Below, in pieces: positions 59,165 through 64,000 of a DNA stretch of 64,000 bases (positions are counted from its first letter, which is position 1; every line of letters begins with the position of its first letter). The notes beneath the pieces are model-generated. The model ran no database searches and was not told the origin of the DNA. It saw only the letters and a list, made by a program, of their open reading frames with translations. Both the position numbers and the translations under genes were made by a program. This stretch comes from JAITMY01 sp031553765 (lineage in GTDB: Bacteria; Bacteroidota; Bacteroidia; Bacteroidales; UBA932), in contig JAVBKY010000004.1 of assembly GCA_031553765.1 (NCBI GenBank), forward strand, positions 248,001 through 312,000, given 5' to 3'.

Positions 59165-60706
59165 CTATTTTGCGTAGTTAACCGCTCTGGTTTCGCGAAT
59201 TACAGTAATCTTCACTTGGCCGGGATAAGTCATCTCATCCTGAATTTTCTTGGCCACCTCCATTGAGATTGTTTCCGCCTCCTGATCGCTCACCTTATCG
59301 CTACCCACAATTACGCGCAGCTCACGACCGGCTTGAATAGCGTAGGTTTTCACCACACCGGGGTATGACAACGCAAGGTCTTCCAAGTCCTTCAAGCGCT
59401 TTAGGTATGAGTCCACCACCTCGCGACGAGCACCGGGGCGGGCACCTGAAATAGCGTCACACACCTGCACAATGGGAGCAATCAGCGAAGTCATTTCAAC
59501 TTCCTCGTGGTGCGCGCCAATGGCATTGCAAATTTCGGGTCTTTCCTTGTACTTTTCAGCCAAGCGCATACCAAGTATAGCGTGCGGCAATTCAGGGTCT
59601 TCGGTTGAAACCTTACCTATATCGTGCAGCAGTCCGGCGCGTTTAGCAAGCTTAGCGTTCAAACCAAGTTCCGTGGCCATAATAGAGCTGAGGTTAGCCA
59701 CCTCGCGCGCGTGCTGCAGCAGATTTTGTCCGTATGACGAACGGTAGCGCATGCTGCCTATCAGCCTTATTAGTTCGGGATGTAAACCGTGTACACCCAT
59801 GTCGATGGTGGTGCGCTTACCCGTTTCAATAATTTCTTCCTCTACCTGCGCAGTAACCTTTGCTACTACCTCCTCAATACGAGCTGGGTGAATACGCCCG
59901 TCGGTTACCAACTGGTGCAATGACAAGCGAGCTATTTCACGACGTACGGGGTCAAAGCCCGAAATAAGAATGGATTCAGGGGTGTCATCCACCACAATCT
60001 CCATACCTGTAGCAGCTTCAAGGGCACGAATATTACGACCCTCGCGACCAATAATACGACCCTTTACCTCATCACTTTCAATGTGAAAAACGGTTACCGA
60101 GTTTTCAATAGCGGCCTCCGTGGCTACACGCTGAATAGTTTGAAGTACAATGCGCTTAGCTTCCTTACCGGCGGTCATTTTAGCCTCATCTACCGTTTCG
60201 TTAATGTAGGACATGGCCTGCGTTCTGGCCTCGGCCTTCATGTTCTCCATCAACGTATTCTTGGCATCCTCGGCAGACATGTTCGCAATCGTCTCCAATT
60301 TCTCAATATGCTGACGGCGAACCTTATCCAACTCTTCCATTCGCGACTTAGTCGCCTCCATCTGCTGGTTTAGGCTTTCACGTTGGTTATCAAGGTCGGT
60401 CTTTTTGCGAGAAACTTCTTCAATACGCTGGTTGAGTGCAGTCTCCTTTTGTTGTATACGGCTTTCAGCCTGCACCACCTTGCTGTTGCGCTCGTTGATA
60501 TTGCGCTCATGCTCCAACTTCAACTCCTGAAACTTCTCCTTCGCCTGTAGCATCTTCTCCTTCTTAATGAGTTCGGCCTCTTGCTCAGCCTCCTTCACTA
60601 TTCTACTACGTTTTTTCTTTGTGGCGGTATTCAGCAAAAAGTAGGACACCAGAGCTCCTGCTCCGACTGCACCCACAAATGTAATAATTGTAACTGTAAC
60701 AGACAT
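59165..60706 (-). CDS. rny: ribonuclease Y
   Basis: Rny is a membrane-bound endoribonuclease that starts mRNA decay. The 513-residue protein has an N-terminal anchor (about 5-25), a long charged coiled coil (about 30-180), a KH domain with IIGREGRNIRALE (about 218-230) and an HD domain with HDIGK (about residue 358). The length is normal. The minus-strand 6S-like RNA lies just upstream. Confidence 0.96.
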   Translation of the reverse strand: MSVTVTIITFVGAVGAGALVSYFLLNTATKKKRSRIVKEAEQEAELIKKEKMLQAKEKFQELKLEHERNINERNSKVVQAESRIQQKETALNQRIEEVSRKKTDLDNQRESLNQQMEATKSRMEELDKVRRQHIEKLETIANMSAEDAKNTLMENMKAEARTQAMSYINETVDEAKMTAGKEAKRIVLQTIQRVATEAAIENSVTVFHIESDEVKGRIIGREGRNIRALEAATGMEIVVDDTPESILISGFDPVRREIARLSLHQLVTDGRIHPARIEEVVAKVTAQVEEEIIETGKRTTIDMGVHGLHPELIRLIGSMRYRSSYGQNLLQHAREVANLSSIMATELGLNAKLAKRAGLLHDIGKVSTEDPELPHAILGMRLAEKYKERPEICNAIGAHHEEVEMTSLIAPIVQVCDAISGARPGARREVVDSYLKRLKDLEDLALSYPGVVKTYAIQAGRELRVIVGSDKVSDQEAETISMEVAKKIQDEMTYPGQVKITVIRETRAVNYAK

Positions 60707-60749
60707 TTATGTATATATTTGAATTAGTAAATTGTTTGATTTTTACGTA

Positions 60750-60943
60750 AAAAAAACACAAGCCTTCAATAAAAGGTTTGACGAAAACCCAAAATGTTAA
60801 TGTATGAAGCTACTGATAAGGTCGAACGTCCACCGCGCCGTAAAGGCGACCACAAGGGTTGAGGCCTGTTCTTGGGTTATCTAAGTTTTTGCTTCAATTA
60901 GTTATAAATGTTAGTTTTCGCAACGTGTTTTGAAAGCTTGTGC
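60750..60943 (-). ncRNA. ssrS: candidate 6S RNA (ssrS)
   Basis: The zapA-to-rny gap of 281 bp contains a long minus-strand hairpin. The closing stem CACAAGCTTTCAA/TTGAAGGCTTGTG (60930-60942 with 60757-60769) continues into CGAAAAC/GTTTTCG. A large internal bubble is flanked by GAAGC/GCTTC, and an apical GC-rich arm has GTGGTCGCC and GGCGCGGTGGAC. A T run follows the closing stem (60750-60756). A rod with a central bubble of about 190 nt is the 6S plan, and 6S RNA genes lie beside zapA in many bacteria. A covariance-model search would settle it. Confidence 0.7.
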
Positions 60944-60987
60944 GATAATAATGCTATGTAAAGAACGTTACGCGTGTATCGTCGCGT

Positions 60988-61287
60988 TTATTTTTCTACC
61001 ACGTAATCGAGGTATTCCGACAGCTTCTTCTCAAGGTCGCGCATACCACCCATGGCCACCTCTAAATCCTGGTTTGCTTCACTCTCCACCACTTTCAACG
61101 CAAAGTACATACAAGCCATCGATAGCCAATCCTGCACATCCTTTTCACCGTGGCGCTGCTTGTAACCCAGCACCTTTTCGTTAATAAGCTTCACTGCTTT
61201 ACGCATCTTTTCCTCATCATTCCTATCCACCTTTAGCGGATAGTAGCGCTCAGCAATGTTGACCCGTATAGAGAGTTTTTCTTCCAT
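60988..61287 (-). CDS. zapA: cell division protein ZapA
   Basis: ZapA binds FtsZ and stabilises the Z ring. The 99-residue protein has the family's N-terminal beta strands (KLSIRVNIAERYYPLKVDRNDEEKMRKAVKLINEKV) and a C-terminal helix for tetramer formation. It follows a small coiled-coil gene by 14 bp on the same strand. Confidence 0.93.
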   Translation of the reverse strand: MEEKLSIRVNIAERYYPLKVDRNDEEKMRKAVKLINEKVLGYKQRHGEKDVQDWLSMACMYFALKVVESEANQDLEVAMGGMRDLEKKLSEYLDYVVEK

Positions 61288-61301
61288 TAAAAATGCTGCT
61301 T

Positions 61302-61595
61302 TTACTTACTTAAAAGCGTGATACACTTGTCAATCTCTCGCACAATCTTGCCAATTTTTTCTTTTGCTTCTTCCGAGCCCCCGTTGGCAGCCGTAAAAGC
61401 CTGAGTAACCAGCAAACTCTTGTTTTTTCCTTCCAACTCCACCATCTTTTTATCCTGTTCGCAACGTTGTGATTCAAGGTGCGCTCTATCATCTTGCGCC
61501 TTATCACGCTCTACGCGAGCCTTTTCGAACAGCGAAACCAGCTGCTCGAACTTATCGCCCAATCCGCGTAAAACATCATTAACCTCAACGCTCAT
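61302..61595 (-). CDS. small coiled-coil protein, ZapB-like position
   Basis: The 97-residue protein is mainly one long coiled coil (about 5-65, RGLGDKFEQLVSLFEKARVERDKAQDDRAHLESQRCEQDKKMVELEGKNK) with a short C-terminal helix. In Bacteroidota a protein like this is often encoded just upstream of zapA and may bridge ZapA to DNA or other division proteins. The name is by position and composition only. Confidence 0.75.
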   Translation of the reverse strand: MSVEVNDVLRGLGDKFEQLVSLFEKARVERDKAQDDRAHLESQRCEQDKKMVELEGKNKSLLVTQAFTAANGGSEEAKEKIGKIVREIDKCITLLSK

Positions 61596-61640
61596 TACTT
61601 AGAATGCGTAAAATATGGTGAACTTAGAATCCTAGTTTTA

Positions 61641-61670
61641 CAAAGATAGTTCAAATTGAGCCAACTTCAA
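61641..61670 (-). promoter_or_regulatory. promoter of the coiled-coil/zapA unit
   Basis: The minus strand has TTG (61668-61670), 19 bp, TATCTTTG (61641-61648), 45 bp before the first ATG. Confidence 0.65.
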
Positions 61671-61735
61671 CCGATACTTCATTCTTTTTTTTGCAAAACA
61701 ATATTAATAAGGGAAATAAACGGAGGAAAATTGGT

Positions 61736-61743
61736 TATTTTTG
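61736..61743 (+). promoter_or_regulatory. -7 element of the M23 peptidase gene
   Basis: TATTTTTG, 51 bp before the chosen ATG 61795. It overlaps the first possible start (TTG 61741), which is therefore unlikely. Confidence 0.5.
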
Positions 61744-61794
61744 TTCTGTCAATCGGATAAAAGAACAAAGACAAAAAAGATAAAAGACAGACCA

Positions 61795-63558
61795 ATGCTT
61801 TCGCACTCCAAACTCACACTCATTCTCCATTCTCCATTATCAATTGTCAATTGTTCATTGTCAATTGTCTTTTTTCTAATCTACTTTTCGTTTTCGCAAA
61901 AGGTCAGCGCCCAACCCACCCCCTACTACACTCCTCCCATGAAGTTGCCCATGGCAATATCGGGCAACTTTGCCGAACTACGTGGTGGTCACCTACATTC
62001 AGGAGTAGATTTTCGCACAGAAGGTAAGGAGGGGGAGCCTGTATACGCCGTAGCCGATGGGTACATAGGCCGCATTGTTATCCGCCCCGACGGATATGGT
62101 AAAGCGCTGTACCTATGGCATACCAACAACACCATGTCGGTGTACGCGCACCTGCGCACCTTCACCCCTGAAGTTACGGAGTGGGCAAAAAAACAACAGT
62201 ATAAGCGTGAATCATTTTATCTTGACACCGAACTTGAGGCTGGCACTTTTTCTGTAAAGCAGGGCGACTTGATTGGCTACTCGGGCAATAGCGGACGCTC
62301 TTTCGGCCCGCACCTGCACTTCGAAATTCGCGACCGCAACCAGTGGACGCTCAACTTTATTCAGGACGGCACATACAAAATTCCCGACAACACCCTACCC
62401 ACTGCCTACCAGCTGGTTGCCTACCGTTTTGACACCGTGCAGGGAATGGCCATGCCTAAGGAGGATAATACGTACTCGCTTATTGTCGCTCAAAAAGGGA
62501 TGCTCCGTTTGGGAAAGGATACTATCAACATACCCACGCCTGCCTACTTTGGCCTTAACATGCGCGACCAGATGGACGGATCAAAAAACATTTACGGCGT
62601 GAGCCGCTGCGAGATGCGCCTCAACGATTCGCTTATTTTTTCGTACAACATGGACAAGTTTAGCTTTGACGAAACGCGCTACGTGAATGCCATGACAGAC
62701 TTTAATAAATCCGCCAGCAAGTTTGTGAGGCTGTATGTAGCACCCGGCAATAAGCTAAGTATTTATCGTGCCGTAAAAAATCAGGGAATTATTTCCCTTA
62801 ATAGAAATGAGGTGGCTAAGGTAAATATTATCCTAACCGATGACGCGGGAAATACATCACAACTCAACTTTTGGACAAAGGGTACGGATAAGCTGTCGTC
62901 GTCAAAAACGCAGCTGCTGAAAGGGCAAAATATTGCGAATTGGAATAAGAGCAACACCTACGAGGTTGCCGGGGGCAAGTTCACCCTACCCTCGGGAGCG
63001 CTGTACGAACCAAGCGTATTTGAACTACAAACTTTAGGCCCTGCCTACGGTAGCGCATCACCCGTATTTTTGGTAAAGCAACCTGCTACACCGCCACATC
63101 GCGCGGTAAGCGTAAGCATTAAGGCCAGCATACCCGAAGATTTGCGCAGCAAGGCAACCATAGTTTGCATGGATAAAAAAGGACAAAAGGACGCGCTAAA
63201 TACAACGTATCAAATGCCCTACTTCACCGCCAACACGCGCAGCTGGGGTTACTTTTTTGTAGAACTTGATACAATAGCGCCTCAAATTACGCCTGTAAAT
63301 TTTGTGCCGGGGTCACGTCTTGGCGCCAATCAAAAACGCATTACGTTTAAGGTGAAGGATAGCCTTAGCGGATTAAAATCGTACGCCGGGCACATTGACG
63401 GTGAATGGGCGCTATTTGAGTACAATGTGATGAACGACCAAATGACCTACGAGGTTGACCCCACGCGGGTAAAAACAGGAACGCAGCACACGGTTACCTT
63501 CACCGCCACCGATGGCGTGGGGAATAAAGAGGTGTTTTTGTGCGAGCTGTTTTTTTAA
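61795..63558 (+). CDS. M23-family zinc metallopeptidase (LytM-like)
   Basis: The 587-residue protein begins with a hydrophobic leader to about residue 40 (SQKVSAQ). The M23 domain follows at about 60-190, with zinc ligands H68 and D72 in HSGVDF and H175 in GPHLHFEI. The rest is beta-rich and Bacteroidota-specific. It would cut peptidoglycan peptides or act as a divisome activator. Part of the leader (LHSPLSIVNCSLSIV) is encoded by a copy of the intergenic CAATTGTCAATTG repeat at 61821-61870, an odd origin for a signal peptide. Confidence 0.88.
   Translation: MLSHSKLTLILHSPLSIVNCSLSIVFFLIYFSFSQKVSAQPTPYYTPPMKLPMAISGNFAELRGGHLHSGVDFRTEGKEGEPVYAVADGYIGRIVIRPDGYGKALYLWHTNNTMSVYAHLRTFTPEVTEWAKKQQYKRESFYLDTELEAGTFSVKQGDLIGYSGNSGRSFGPHLHFEIRDRNQWTLNFIQDGTYKIPDNTLPTAYQLVAYRFDTVQGMAMPKEDNTYSLIVAQKGMLRLGKDTINIPTPAYFGLNMRDQMDGSKNIYGVSRCEMRLNDSLIFSYNMDKFSFDETRYVNAMTDFNKSASKFVRLYVAPGNKLSIYRAVKNQGIISLNRNEVAKVNIILTDDAGNTSQLNFWTKGTDKLSSSKTQLLKGQNIANWNKSNTYEVAGGKFTLPSGALYEPSVFELQTLGPAYGSASPVFLVKQPATPPHRAVSVSIKASIPEDLRSKATIVCMDKKGQKDALNTTYQMPYFTANTRSWGYFFVELDTIAPQITPVNFVPGSRLGANQKRITFKVKDSLSGLKSYAGHIDGEWALFEYNVMNDQMTYEVDPTRVKTGTQHTVTFTATDGVGNKEVFLCELFF
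61821..61870. repeat. CAATTGTCAATTG repeat inside a signal peptide
   Basis: CATTCTCCATTATCAATTG followed by CAATTGTTCATTGTCAATTG resembles the spacer before parC (33040-33122) but is here read as part of a coding region. Confidence 0.6.
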
Positions 63559-63570
63559 CTTCGCTCCATC

Positions 63571-64000
63571 CTACTTTTTGCAAAACATACTGGTAGCGTC
63601 CACCATTTTCCCCGCTTCTATTTTGTAAAAACGTTGGTTGGAGTTTGCACTTTGTAGCCCTCCTAAAGCCTCCACATAGGGCCCCAACTTTATGTAGTCA
63701 AAGTTGTGCGCTAAGCAACCTGCAGGCATGGTACTCCTACCCGAATACCACGCCACTTTCAAATTTTCATTAGTTGCGCTACGCACAAAGGCAGCCATGC
63801 GCTGCACTTCATGGGGCGCGGCATCGCCACCCATAAAGCACACGCAGGTTATAGCACTGCCATACGTGCGCAGCAGCTCCGCAAGCACATCGCAAGTGAG
63901 TGGCTCGCCCACATTCTTTTGTAAATGTGGGCTATGACACCCCCTACAACCATTCGGGCAACCGGATATATTCAGCGCCAGCGTGGTTTCGTTGGGTACT
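63571..64000 (-). CDS. nrdG: anaerobic ribonucleotide reductase activating protein NrdG (5' end missing)
   Basis: The frame runs off the right edge. It has the radical-SAM cluster C-x3-C-x2-C in GCPNGCRGCHSPHLQ, read on the minus strand at about 63930-63960, and then LTCDVLAELLRTYGSAITCVCFMGGD. NrdG makes the glycyl radical of the class III ribonucleotide reductase, which points to anaerobic growth. It ends at 63571, 12 bp after the convergent M23 gene. The N-terminus lies outside the window. Confidence 0.9.
   Translation of the reverse strand, partial: VPNETTLALNISGCPNGCRGCHSPHLQKNVGEPLTCDVLAELLRTYGSAITCVCFMGGDAAPHEVQRMAAFVRSATNENLKVAWYSGRSTMPAGCLAHNFDYIKLGPYVEALGGLQSANSNQRFYKIEAGKMVDATSMFCKK

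Overview
The window looks like about 64 kb of chromosome from an anaerobic member of the Bacteroidota, most probably Bacteroidales. The evidence is Bacteroidota-type promoters (TTG/TTTG, about 20 bp, then TAnnTTTG) ahead of many genes, the gene families present (CarboxypepD-reg TonB receptor, PorV/PorQ-like protein, THUMP-like methyltransferase, lysS type, FucI, GH28/CE8 enzymes), lipid A genes showing a Gram-negative envelope, and an anaerobic NrdG at the right edge. No rRNA, CRISPR array, phage or insertion sequence was seen. There is one tRNA (Arg, ACG) and one strong 6S-RNA-like gene.

Layout. 1-6720: housekeeping genes (UbiA-like prenyltransferase, small lipoprotein, tsaB, cvpA-like, mpl, hisF, hisH) and a Nudix-fold regulator. 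6877-16744: a minus-strand pectin block with a CE12-CE8 fusion, a CE8 pectinesterase, two GH28 polygalacturonases, L-fucose isomerase and a GH43. 16899-19686: tRNA-Arg, an LptF/LptG-type permease and anmK. 20047-28181: a plus-strand second arm with a GH141-like beta-helix enzyme, a cytoplasmic GH31 alpha-xylosidase-like enzyme and a sodium:solute symporter flanked by two uroporphyrinogen-decarboxylase-fold (methyltransferase-like) proteins. 28182-36538: THUMP-like methyltransferase, DUF554, parE, nitroreductase, parC, hemerythrin-like protein; then a LuxR-type regulator, a TonB receptor and recJ. 41705-49345: HhH/beta-barrel protein, PorV-like protein, ssb, mutY, C69 dipeptidase, asnA. 49428-58962: HAD phosphatase, MFS transporter, lysS, lpxI-lpxB, then an alcohol dehydrogenase / SMR pump / Crp-Fnr regulator group and a K+/H+ antiporter. 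59165-64000: rny, 6S RNA, zapA and its partner, an M23 peptidase and a partial nrdG.

How the genes may work together. The two sugar arms form a pectin and fucose utilisation locus without SusC/SusD in the window. Secreted enzymes would deacetylate, demethylate and cut galacturonan; the GH141-like enzyme would release fucose or a fucose-containing disaccharide; the symporter, GH31 and FucI would act on products in the cell. A 23-bp palindrome (CTTATTGT-N7-ACAATAAG and one relaxed copy) occurs upstream of fucI, of the GH141-like gene and of the Nudix-type regulator gene. In the fucI and regulator cases it is centred the same distance (89 bp) from the -7 element. This makes a local regulon plausible. 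The paired methyltransferase-like proteins suggest handling of an O-methylated sugar, for example 2-O-methyl-xylosyl-fucose of rhamnogalacturonan II, but this is an inference.

Intergenic DNA is rich in several families of short palindromic repeats, including a REPIN-like element. Some of them run into the ends of open reading frames and mislead start choice; where this happens the start was moved to a supported internal ATG.
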